Assembly: GCA_012184525.1 (NCBI GenBank)
Contig: WOFQ01000006.1
Coordinates: 496,001 to 560,000 of the forward strand
Reading direction: 5' to 3'
DNA: 64,000 nt
Source of the DNA: Xenoacremonium recifei
Taxonomy: Eukaryota > Ascomycota > Sordariomycetes > Hypocreales > Nectriaceae
Part shown: in pieces, positions 1-8,719 of the stretch
How the letters are laid out: the number at the start of each line of letters is the position of its first letter
Numbering within the stretch: position 1 is the first letter of the stretch
The notes under the pieces: generated by a model
Seen by the model: only the letters and a program-made list of their open reading frames with translations
Database searches by the model: none
What the model was told of the DNA's origin: nothing
Made by a program: the position numbers and the translations under genes

Positions 1-718
1 TCTTCGCGGTATCCCAAACGCCGTCGTCGTCATTACCAGAAAGTGACAGTCCTGTCGCGTTCTCGGCTACGGAGGCCTCGTGGGCTGCTCGCTGATTGTT
101 GCTGAATTCCGATGCATGAATGTTCTGATGGTAGCCCGGTGGGTGTGAGAGATGATCGTCATCAGAGAGAAACGTTGGCTGCGAACTCGGCATCTGAGAT
201 GTCGCCGTCGTCGTTGATGATCGCGCAGGTCCATAGATTGAGCTGGCAGGTGGCGCGTAAGACATCTGAGGGGGCATTGAAGTCGTCTGAGGCGCCACGT
301 CCGAGAGCTTCTGCCCTGCTTTCGGAGGAGGTGGCAGATGAGGCGTTGGCCCTCCGGGGGGCACGGGGACCGCTCCCGGTTGAGGCGCTGGCGGGCTCAT
401 ATCTGCGGCCTCCCGGATTGGCGTCGGTGCAGGGTAGCCGGGAAGTTGGGCTGCTGCCGTCGGCACTGGTGGACTCATGCCACCAAGGCGACTGGTAGGT
501 GTCGGTGCAGGGTAGCCAGCATTCTGAGTTGTTCCTGTCGGTGCTGGGGGTCGAGCTTCAGGTCTTGCGGCTGGATACGGCTGCTCGGAAGTTGTAGTGG
601 TGGTTGCCGGTGTGTCTTGTGGCCGTCCTGGTTGCTCTGGAGCGGCCGTTTGGGGCGTGACGCCAGAGGCCGTGGAGGGGTTGATCGGGCTTGATCTGTA
701 GATGGGAATGGCCGGCAT
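1..718 (-). CDS. Proline-rich conserved fungal protein, 5' part (cut by left edge)
   Basis: The frame is open from an ATG at 716-718 down to base 1 with no stop, giving 239 residues and no C-terminus. The protein starts MPAIPIYRSSPINPSTASG. It is rich in Pro, Ala, Thr and Gln and carries two copies of a roughly 26-residue unit starting GYPAPTP (near residues 65 and 91). A PPPPKAG stretch follows, then SDDDHLSHPPGYHQN near residue 195, ending at GVWDTAK. I recall similar disordered N-termini in uncharacterised ascomycete proteins that continue into a short helical C-terminus, but I cannot name a function. The Pro-rich composition suggests a scaffold or SH3/WW ligand; this is inference. A perfect CRE palindrome lies about 200 bp upstream. 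Other frames here give only low-complexity shadow reading. Confidence 0.7.
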   Translation of the reverse strand, partial: MPAIPIYRSSPINPSTASGVTPQTAAPEQPGRPQDTPATTTTTSEQPYPAARPEARPPAPTGTTQNAGYPAPTPTSRLGGMSPPVPTAAAQLPGYPAPTPIREAADMSPPAPQPGAVPVPPGGPTPHLPPPPKAGQKLSDVAPQTTSMPPQMSYAPPASSIYGPARSSTTTATSQMPSSQPTFLSDDDHLSHPPGYHQNIHASEFSNNQRAAHEASVAENATGLSLSGNDDDGVWDTAK

Positions 719-1485
719 GCTGACGATCGTGACTGCGCACCTTCTTTCGATGTCAAGTACGAACGATGATGGATCCTTTTAGACGTGAGATGAAGCCAAT
801 GCGGCTCTGCTCGGCGACGATGAGGCCACGACGTTGAAAGTTGGGTTGTAATGAACCTCAAAGTTCCAGCCAGTGGCAAAACGTCATAATACGGGCAATT
901 GAGACACCGAGGCTGCCTGACGTCAGGTGACCGGGGATTTGGGGGCGTTCCTCGACTTGCGCAGGGGCAACGCAGATCAAAGTTTGTTCTGGCAAAAAAG
1001 CCATACGGTGGCTAGATTATGATCTACTGCGCATTCTTTGGATCTACGAACGCAGGCTGCGTGAGGGAGGCTGAATGTCACCCGGTTCGGCCCAGGTGCG
1101 GGTGCACCGAAGTCCTCCATTGCACTGGTGACAACCCCAGCCCTTCAGCCTCTTACACCTCAAGATGCGCCGGAAGAGCTGGAAGCAAATATGTCATTGC
1201 CGGTTACCGGCATTTAAATCTTGAATGCCTAGCCATGACGCCGCGGAAGTCGTTTCGTCAGTACACTGAAAGCATCGATTTACCCCGGATTGAGCTGGAG
1301 AGCCGATGACGTAGGAGGATCTCCCACTTCCATATACATCCAGCCTACCCTGGACATTTTCTCATTAAATGAGGAACAAATGATAGGAATATGATGGAAG
1401 AGGATATGAGTTTCTTGATGGAATGATACATGTAAAGCAATAAATCTTAATTGCACGCCCCCAGATGCTATCGCCAATTGCCTAG
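719..1485. other. Intergenic, promoter side of the left-edge gene
   Basis: No supportable gene. It should hold the promoter of the left-edge gene and the 3' flank of the methyltransferase. The notable element is a 12-bp CRE palindrome at 916-927. A short + strand ORF at 1019-1309 looks random. Confidence 0.5.
916..927. promoter_or_regulatory. Perfect CRE palindrome CCTGACGTCAGG
   Basis: A 12-bp perfect palindrome containing the full ATF/CREB consensus TGACGTCA, 198 bp upstream of the start codon at 718. In filamentous fungi this octamer is the site of Atf1/AtfA-type stress bZIP factors. Function here is inferred from sequence and position only. Confidence 0.5.
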
Positions 1486-2160
1486 CTATAGGGCCTGAAG
1501 CACAATCATCCGCGCCTCTACGCCAGCACCACGGCGATACTCCTCCATCGTCTCTGTCACTACCTTGGCCTTCCCTTCGCTTACCAGGGAATTCATCTTC
1601 GCCTCGTAACCTCCCTCTTTCCAGATGCTGTCTCTCACCGTAGCAACAATATACCCTCCCTTCTTGACTACGCGTACCAGCTCTCCCAATGCTTCCGGGC
1701 CAACGTGACCCTGCGTCAGCGTGCCCACGCAAACAACCACATCGTAGGAGTCATCCTTGATATCCAGAGTCTTAGTTAAATCGGCAGTGTTCAAATCACG
1801 GTATGCGCCCGTCTCGCGCGCTATCGCCAGCATGCCGGGGCTCAGGTCGATACCGTCGATCAGCTTCGCGCCTAGCTTGGCCAGGTTCACGCCGACGAGG
1901 CCGGTGCCGCAGCCAGCGTCGAGAATCTCGAGTGAGGCATCGATGGAGGGCTTGCTGAGCGTTTTGCGCACGACTTCGCAGGTGATGGCGGGCGCGACGT
2001 AATCCTGCGAGCCTTCAGCCATGTCTTGGTTGTAGGTCTTGGCCCAGTCGTCATAGAGATCTCTCATCTCATCGACGCCGGAGACCTTGAAGCAACGTTC
2101 GAGGTGTGTCATTTTGTGTGCAAGTATTTGATGGGATCTAGGACTGTTTTGCGATAGCAT
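1486..2160 (-). CDS. Class I SAM-dependent methyltransferase (METTL27/WBSCR27-like)
   Basis: Uninterrupted frame of 224 residues. Motif I (glycine-rich SAM loop) is LDAGCGTGLVG near residues 83-93. The acidic post-I strand is DGIDLSPGMLAIAR. A motif-IV-like DDSYDVVVCVGTLTQGHV and a motif-VI-like LVRVVKKGGYIVATVR follow. The N-terminal segment GVDEMRDLYDDWAKTYNQDM matches the Williams-Beuren methyltransferase group, whose members are small cytosolic enzymes of mostly unknown substrate. A second Met at residue 17 (position 2112) fits the usual family start better; both ATGs are in frame. It lies upstream of a block of redox and acyl-transfer genes, so a small-molecule substrate is plausible. 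The substrate itself cannot be read from sequence. Confidence 0.88.
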   Translation of the reverse strand: MLSQNSPRSHQILAHKMTHLERCFKVSGVDEMRDLYDDWAKTYNQDMAEGSQDYVAPAITCEVVRKTLSKPSIDASLEILDAGCGTGLVGVNLAKLGAKLIDGIDLSPGMLAIARETGAYRDLNTADLTKTLDIKDDSYDVVVCVGTLTQGHVGPEALGELVRVVKKGGYIVATVRDSIWKEGGYEAKMNSLVSEGKAKVVTETMEEYRRGAGVEARMIVLQAL

Positions 2161-2413
2161 ATAATTTCTGCCTCGAAAGCCGAGATTTTGTGAAGTCTGT
2201 CTAAGATATAGATACCGATACCTTGACTCCCCCGCACCATGTGTCTGCCGCCGATCCCACTCCGGCTAGAATTCCCTACTCAGCCGAATGCCTTAGGTGA
2301 GCATCACAAAATATTCCCCTGAACTTGAGCAATGCCTTGTCGCCATTTCGCAACTAGGCGTCAGATCTCAAGTAACCTTGAACACTCTTGGCCTCCGAAA
2401 GAAGGCTTACTCC

Positions 2414-4314
2414 CTAATAATCATGGTCAACCCACGCCAACTTGGTCTTGTTAGCGGTGAACCACCACTCCAAGACTCCGCGCATTGGATGACAAGTCCA
2501 ACCGGACTCTTTATGCTTGTGCTCTTTCATTTGGCTGAAATGAACGCGCACAGTTGGCAATCCAACCTTCTGGCCTTCTTCCCTGTATGTTGACTCAGCA
2601 AAACAGAAGCTCACCGGCTTGAGATAAGTCTGGCTGTCGTCTATTCCTAGACGACACTGACCTAGAACTCGCTGCGGACCGTGTCCATACTGGAGGATGA
2701 CACCTTGGCATCTCTTGGTGTGTTTATGCAAGAAGACTTGAGCTGAAAGCACATGATCCAGGCGCGCAGACGAGAAGAAAGCGTTGCTGAAGGGCGCATC
2801 ACTGAAGGGAATACCAGTTCGTATGGGCCTTCCCTTTGGGTTGCTGGGATATACGCCTATAAGTCCAGACCCATCCATGCCGAAAACTAAGATAGGATCT
2901 TGGTTTGTGAAGGATACACGATCCTTAGTCTTTTCTTTGATATGTGGTCCAATTAAGACATCTTTAGAAAGGCTCGTTCGAAACTACTTCGTTAGATGGA
3001 TTAGTAAAATAGATTTGTGCAGTTCACGTACAAGTAGACAACCAGGATCAGTTTCCTTTCCCATTTTGAATCTCTTCCCGCACGCTTTGAAAGTCTCTCC
3101 TCGGTGTAAAGGGAGGTACGTCCAAACCACATCTTCTTGAACTCGCACTGAGAGGTGCTGAAAGGTTTTTAAAGCAAATGGATCTGTGTCGTAATGCACA
3201 TGAACTGCCTCGAGCTTAGAGCACGACCAAAAGAAGGTCAAGCCAATACAGTTCTTCGTATTGACGGTTTCTAATAGGCAGCACCGGTCGTTTGTGCACG
3301 TTGAATAGCAATCATCCAGGAGCGGCGGTGTTGGCGTGTTCCAGAAGCGGAACTCTTCCTCGTCGAAAGTCGTGTCTAGTATACAGAGGTCGAACTTAGC
3401 GGTGCAGCAATTAGCATGCGTATCGTTCGTTCTCTCCGAGATTACTTACCCGGAACCTTGCAAGAATATGGTCGAACTCGTCACCTTTCTCCACTATGAA
3501 AATGGACGATGGCGAGGCTTTCTGATGGTACTCGGCGGGTTCTGAGATGCGCTCAAATCTTTTCAACCCTTTTGAATCAATGGTGAGACGAACTAAATGT
3601 CCAGCATTGGGAGGAAATTCAAGGACGGGGGAGCCTCCGCGGTCCCACGAAAAGACATCCTGGAGATAAAGCGATTCCGCACCTATATCGGTGGCATCAC
3701 GCAGCTGCTCTGCAAGTTCTAGAACGATGGAAAATCGCCACAGTGTCTCTGGGTTGGCTAGGGTCCAAATTTCTTTCCACACAGACAATGGGCAGGAGAG
3801 TAGTTGTGGCATATCGTATGTTTTTGCCGCTAGCTTGAGGCATCACAGTAGATCGAGTCGTGGTGAAATTTTGAATGGCAGGCAATGGGCAAGCTCTCTT
3901 GAGTCTGATATTTCGGAGAGGCTTTCTGTCTTTGCGTGCCCATTGATCGATTTTATGAACAAATTCCAACAATCAGTATGTACCGTTGGGCGTACATCAT
4001 CGCTGGTGAGGCATTTCTCCAATGAATTGAGTGATGTTGGGTTCTTCATGGTGAACCATAAGTCAGTGACGGTGAACTTCGGGGATCCAGACCTGAGAAG
4101 AGTCCCAAAGTCCATTGCAACATCAACGTCCTTAAGATGTTGGACTGCCATAATGCTGAATCAGTACTGTCCTTCTAAACTTAGGGATAAAATAGCTCTG
4201 CTTCATACTTGATACCAATTTGTCACCGGGCTTGAAAGCGAACCCGCAAGCTCCGCATTCAGCACGGATTCGAAGTGGTTGTCGTCCATCTTCCGCATCG
4301 AGTTGATCCGACAT
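2414..4314 (-). pseudogene. Broken gene: Cys-rich fungal orphan with two in-frame stops
   Basis: Three exons can be joined: 4314-4209, 4144-3450 and 3394-2414, using introns with GTATGA and GTAAGT donors. They form a 594-codon frame in which everything reads coherently except a TGA at 3843-3845 and a TAG at 2984-2986. The N-terminus has a CGACGF zinc-ribbon-like CxxC near residue 25. The middle is leucine-rich (WRFSIVLELAEQL), and the C-terminus has GWTCHPMRGVLEWWF. The overall layout is like large families of uncharacterised proteins in Fusarium and related fungi. The last segment alone is a 154-residue open frame and could look like a gene. No intron of normal length removes either stop in frame. 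CAG to TAG is a CpA to TpA change, as made by RIP. A sequencing error at each stop is the alternative. The first ATG is at 4314; an upstream leader intron (GTGAGT at 4438-4433) is possible. Confidence 0.65.
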
Positions 4315-5148
4315 ATCGACCAATAATTCCCCTCGCCGGAGCTTGAGTCCGCTTGGGATTTTGACGGATAGCAGCGAGGTTGATTAGAGAAGAGAGTTGT
4401 GTGATGTTGAGATTTCTAAGATGTAGTAGCCTACTCACCCCAGTTGATGTGTTTGCTTAGGTATGCTTGAGTGAGGTTGAGCATTGATTTGATTCATTCA
4501 TAGAAGGAAAGACCTAATTACAGGTCCTCCGAAGCGTTCACCAATTATTGAAGCCTTGAATCACGCGCACAGAACCTTTATTCAGTATAGAGCACCCATA
4601 AACGCACTTTTTCGTTGGGGCTAGAGTTGGTGATTCACACGACAAATTGAGATTAATAATTCATATCAGGAACCCAGGCCGAAGCTTCAGATAGAGGAAG
4701 AGACGGATTTATGCTAAATATTTGCCTCAGAACAACGTTTTGAAAGTCTTGCTGTCCTGAAGAGGTTGCTGGCCAGTCAAGGGTTTGGTGCGCGATGGTC
4801 GGTCCGTGATGAACCCTTCACTAAGGCTTCTCCGGAATCTACAACACTATAGCCGAGACAGTAATAGAAATAAATGCAAACTCATATTACTGTTCCATCC
4901 GTGACAGAGCGTCTTTGATCCAGTTCACTCACTGCTTATGTTTGTGACGTAGCCTGGGGTTGCTGTTAGTGGGCGATCACTGGAACCGATACCTCAGGCT
5001 AACTACATCTCTAGCCTAAAATGGTACGTCAAGTCTTGCTATGCGAAGGCATCCTCCTCGACACGGATACGGTTACGAAGACCTTCACTTAAACCCGTCA
5101 ACCCCTCTTCCAGGTCAAAGAATTCTCATTTCTAGGCAAACATTCACC
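4315..5148. other. Intergenic between divergent genes
   Basis: A rather AT-rich stretch that would hold the promoters of the pseudogene and of the transesterase-like gene. I see no further gene. An in-frame ATG at 5041 precedes the preferred transesterase start, but the 36 added residues look like translated leader. Confidence 0.5.
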
Positions 5149-6375
5149 ATGGCTGAAAGCATCGAGGACGGCTTCCAGGCGGCCATTGACGCCGGGAAGA
5201 TCAACGGCGGTATCATCTGCGCCACTGACATCGAAGGCAACTTCATCTACGAGAAAACCATCGGAGAGCGCACGCTGGTGTCGGGCGAAAAGAAGCCTCA
5301 GCAGCTTGACGATGTCCTCTTCCTTGCCTCAGCCACCAAGTTCATCACCTCCATCGCCGCGCTGCAATGCGTTGAAGACGGGCTGCTGACGCTCAAGGGC
5401 GATCTCCCCGCTTCAGCCGCCGCTGAGCTCATCGACAAGAAGGTCATCACCGGCTTCGAAGATGACGGCAAGACACCCATCCTCTCACCGCTCGATCGTC
5501 ACATTACGCTGGAGATGCTGCTCACGCACAGCTCCGGCGTTACTTACGACTTCCTGAACCCGCTGCTTAAGCAATGGCAAGACATCTACAATAAACCCGT
5601 CGAGGGTGTGCGCCGCCCCGTTGAGGAGTCGTTCAGCTACCCGCTGGCCTTTCAGCCGGGAAGCAGCTGGATGTACGGACCCGGGCTGGATTGGGCGGGC
5701 CGTATTGTCGAACGAGTGACTGGCCAAACGCTGGGCGAGCGCATTACCGAGCGCATCTGTAAGCCGCTGGGCATCACCGATGCGCAGTTCGCTCCAGTGA
5801 CGCGCCAGGATATGCTAGATCGCATGGTCGACCGTAACCCGCAGGATCCTGATGGACTGGGTGCGGCAGTTGTAGGTGGCAGCGGTGACATGAACAAGAG
5901 GACGAAGGGGGATTTCGGTGGCCACGGTCTCTTCATGACAGCAGCGGACTACATCAAGGTCTTGCACTCTATATTGGCTAATGACGGCAAACTCCTGAAG
6001 CCTGAGACGGTGGACGACATTTTCCAGCAACATCTAAGTCCCGAGGCTGCCCAGGGGCACCGCGCAGCTTTGGACGGGCCCATGGGCGTGTTCTTCCGCG
6101 TGGGCTTAGACCAGAAGACCAAGGCTGGGTACGGTCTGGCTGGACTACTTTCAATGGAAAGTGTCGAGGGCTGGTACGGTGACCGAACTTTGACTTGGGG
6201 TGGCGGCTTGACGTTCACGTGGTTCATTGACCGTCAGAACAATATCTGCGGTCTTGCTTCTGTTCAGTCTAAGCTGCCAGTGGACGGTGGGCTTGTGGAA
6301 AAGCTGAAAAACGTGTTCCGGCATGATATCTATCAAAAGCATGCTGAGTGGAAGAAGACGCAAGGGTCGTCGTGA
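5149..6375 (+). CDS. Beta-lactamase-fold transesterase/esterase (LovD-like)
   Basis: Intronless, 408 residues from the ATG in CACCATGG, a strong start context. The frame also extends to an ATG at 5041, but that extension is basic, low in conservation signals and probably leader. The serine-beta-lactamase SxxK motif is SATK (about residue 62), with the catalytic Ser and general-base Lys. The class C/LovD-type Tyr motif is WMYGPGLDWAG, where the usual YxN/YxS is YGP. HSSGVTYD and FGGHGLFMTAADY follow the family layout. The C-terminal WGGGLTFTWFID corresponds to the KTG/HTG-like strand. Such fungal proteins are acyltransferases (LovD), esterases or D-amino-peptidases. There is no signal peptide, so it is cytosolic. 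It neighbours FAD monooxygenase and amine oxidase genes, consistent with small-molecule tailoring, but the substrate is unknown. Confidence 0.88.
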   Translation: MAESIEDGFQAAIDAGKINGGIICATDIEGNFIYEKTIGERTLVSGEKKPQQLDDVLFLASATKFITSIAALQCVEDGLLTLKGDLPASAAAELIDKKVITGFEDDGKTPILSPLDRHITLEMLLTHSSGVTYDFLNPLLKQWQDIYNKPVEGVRRPVEESFSYPLAFQPGSSWMYGPGLDWAGRIVERVTGQTLGERITERICKPLGITDAQFAPVTRQDMLDRMVDRNPQDPDGLGAAVVGGSGDMNKRTKGDFGGHGLFMTAADYIKVLHSILANDGKLLKPETVDDIFQQHLSPEAAQGHRAALDGPMGVFFRVGLDQKTKAGYGLAGLLSMESVEGWYGDRTLTWGGGLTFTWFIDRQNNICGLASVQSKLPVDGGLVEKLKNVFRHDIYQKHAEWKKTQGSS

Positions 6376-7168
6376 GAAGTGTGCTGCTAATTGAAGGTGA
6401 TACTGAACATCTCTTCTCCTTATGAACAAACGTCGTATATAGCAATGAGACGCACTCTACTTGTAGCTCAACTGTTTCCTCACCGCCCGCTCGGGATTCT
6501 CACAATCCCTTCTTCTAAAGAAACTCCTTGCTGACGGGCAAACAGACTAGCAAAATTTAGGAACAGCTGGACAGATTTCTGGGCATCGGTGAAAGTCTCT
6601 TTGAGCATAGTCACTGACTGAAGACAGTAGCCATGCATTTCAAGTCGAGCCGCCCGCCCTGACACTTTTAGCAGCCACATAGAGTCGCTAAAAAAAGAAG
6701 AAAAAGAAGAAGAAAATGTCGGTATTCAATCGTGTTGCGCAGGATAACCAAAAATATCTATTGAGCTCGCTCCGAGAGGACGGCTCGAACACTGAACCTC
6801 TCAAAAAAGAAATATTTGGATCACAATCTCTATCCAAAATCACTTACCGTTCCGGCAGTTCGACACTTGTCTGGGGCCACCGGACCCCTACGACTGTAGC
6901 AAGCATAACAATAGAATATAAAGGGTCGGTCGTTTGCTGTGATTCTCTGCTCTGATATTGGTGTATATTCGGTGAGTCGAGGTGTGCTGTGGCAACGGAC
7001 CAATGGGACGTCGCGGAGCCTGGCCTAGCGGCTTTTTCCAGCGGCATCTCACTGGAGCCCCCCGCGGCATCGAATATGCCGCCCACTAACAGGTAAGTCC
7101 AACAGCATCCCCTATCAGAAAGCAACTTATGGACTCGAAAATTTAAATTCATCACTTTGCTAACCTTT
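6376..7168. other. Intergenic between two converging genes
   Basis: This holds the 3' flanks of the transesterase and monooxygenase genes. ORFs on both strands (for example + 6716-6955) have no recognisable protein character. The one clear element is a 19-bp inverted repeat at 7064-7082. Confidence 0.4.
7064..7082. repeat. Perfect inverted repeat GCGGCAT-N5-ATGCCGC
   Basis: A 7-bp perfect palindromic arm pair around a 5-nt spacer. It reads CGG-N11-CCG at its core, the spacing used by Gal4-type Zn2Cys6 dimers. It sits in a 3'-3' intergenic region, so a promoter role would need an unseen transcript. Confidence 0.45.
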
Positions 7169-8344
7169 CTAGATCGTGTGCGTATTTTCCTCATCGATTT
7201 TAATCCCAAAGGCCTTCTCGGCGGTGGTATAACTCTGGTGCACAGCCTCACTCCCATACACTCTCATGCCTTTCTCATACTCGGCCGTGACGCCCTCCTT
7301 GAAACCACCAGCCTCTCGCAACAACCTCCCTAGCAGAGCTGAATCTCTCACAGCGGTGTTGGCCCCAATGCCTCCAGCAGGTGTCATGGAATGCACAGCG
7401 TCGCCAATAACCGTCACCCGCGGCTCGTTGGGCCACTCTGGCACTCCCGAGGGAGTCGAGCAGGTAATTTTCCAGAAAGCGGCCTCCGAAACGTCCATCT
7501 CGTCAAACAGAGGCTTGAACCTCGGGTGCCAGTCCTTCGTCAACGCCTTGGCTATGTCTGCGGCCTGCGAGCCTACAATCGTGTAGTCGTCGTTGGGAGC
7601 CCGAATGATGTGTGGCTCGCCCGACATCGTCCAGCCAAACTTCACATTGGGGTCATCCATCTCCTGCGGGCGAATGTTTGTGATGATTGCGACAGAGCCC
7701 TCCGGACGCGAGCTATCGCGGAGTCGGAAGACGCCTTCACCTAGACCCTTGAACGCTGTGGTTGGGGCCTGGCCGTGGATACCCCTGGCGCCCGTGTCAT
7801 AGACCTTGAGTTTCCCTCCAGACAGCTGCTTCGCGACCTTGGAGTAGATACCCTCGCCGCCGATTAGCATTGAGCCTTCCACTGACTTAGTCCCATCGGC
7901 GAAGATTGCTCGGACGCCGTCATCGGTAAGTTCGTAGCCAGTAACGTGCTTGGCCCATTCGATATGTTCCTCACAGCCCTCAGAAAAGATCTTCCTCATG
8001 TCTCCTCGTGCGATACCGACAATCTTGCCGTCTCGTGATGACAGTACCTCAGGGATGGTGTGCTCGGTCTGCTCTCCAGACACCGCATCAAACGCGGTGA
8101 AGCCCATCCCACCAGTTTTGCCGCACTTGTCCCAGAAATGCTGCCATGTCTGGGCGTCGAGCACTGACTCGATGGCATCTAGTCCCTCAGTTGATAGACG
8201 AAGTCGATATCCTTGAGCTCGGAAGGTGAATGAGGTATCGCGCTCGAAAATCCTAAAGGGAATTTTGGATAATCGGAGGGCTTGGGCCAGGAGCAGAGAG
8301 GATAGGCCCGCGCCTGAAATGAGAATAGGTTTCGTGGTCGCCAT
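7169..8344 (-). CDS. Group A FAD-dependent monooxygenase
   Basis: Single exon, 391 residues. The N-terminal Rossmann motif is ILISGAGLSSLLLAQAL, followed by FRIFERD, the acidic residue that binds adenosine ribose. The second FAD motif is VTVIGDAVHSMTPAGGIGANTAVRDS (about residues 320-345), with the GD that contacts the ribityl chain. These are the marks of PHBH-fold aromatic/zeaxanthin-epoxidase-like hydroxylases, which use NADPH and O2. Two positions deviate: the third Gly of GxGxxG is Ser (GAGLSS), and the central DG motif reads GEGIYSKV with Glu for Asp. Both may be tolerated. There is no C-terminal membrane anchor and no signal peptide. It lies 375 bp downstream of the amino-acid oxidase gene on the same strand. 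The substrate is unknown; phenolic or polyketide-like compounds are the usual ones. Confidence 0.9.
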   Translation of the reverse strand: MATTKPILISGAGLSSLLLAQALRLSKIPFRIFERDTSFTFRAQGYRLRLSTEGLDAIESVLDAQTWQHFWDKCGKTGGMGFTAFDAVSGEQTEHTIPEVLSSRDGKIVGIARGDMRKIFSEGCEEHIEWAKHVTGYELTDDGVRAIFADGTKSVEGSMLIGGEGIYSKVAKQLSGGKLKVYDTGARGIHGQAPTTAFKGLGEGVFRLRDSSRPEGSVAIITNIRPQEMDDPNVKFGWTMSGEPHIIRAPNDDYTIVGSQAADIAKALTKDWHPRFKPLFDEMDVSEAAFWKITCSTPSGVPEWPNEPRVTVIGDAVHSMTPAGGIGANTAVRDSALLGRLLREAGGFKEGVTAEYEKGMRVYGSEAVHQSYTTAEKAFGIKIDEENTHTI

Positions 8345-8719
8345 TTTGGTGTCTTAGCAACGAGGATAACCTTGGACTTTCCTACTGACGTTTTAATAGA
8401 GTTGAGAGCACATGAGTCTCACACAAGCCGAATAGCAGGTACAATCGTGATTTATCAGCACTGGAGCACGCAATTACCAAGCCAGTCTTAGATTGAATTA
8501 CAGATTGATAAAAAGATCCACAAAGATAGCAGAATTGCCTAGTAAAAGCATCGCGTCTTCGCCTGTGGCGTTTGCCGATCTGAGACGTGGAGCGGCTTTC
8601 GGGAATCCGAGCACTCCCGAGCTTATTCTGTCAATGGTAGCCGTACCACAGGTGGCAACTCACGAATGGCTCATCCACTTCATGATTTGCTCCACGACCT
8701 CGGGCGACTATTTCGAGAG
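8345..8719. other. Short intergenic gap upstream of the monooxygenase
   Basis: It should hold the monooxygenase promoter and the oxidase 3' UTR. No clear TATA box or other element was seen. Confidence 0.4.

Noticed and set aside
3697..3972. 91-codon minus-strand ORF inside the pseudogene
   Set aside because: It is a shifted frame. The true frame continues on both sides of the TGA at 3843.
5041..5148. 36-codon N-terminal extension of the transesterase-like protein
   Set aside because: The downstream ATG has a better start context and begins a typical family N-terminus.
7010..7095. Possible tRNA (A-box-like TGGCCTAGCGG and a stem-loop with CGAAT)
   Set aside because: The loop lacks TTC of the T-arm, and the acceptor arms do not pair.
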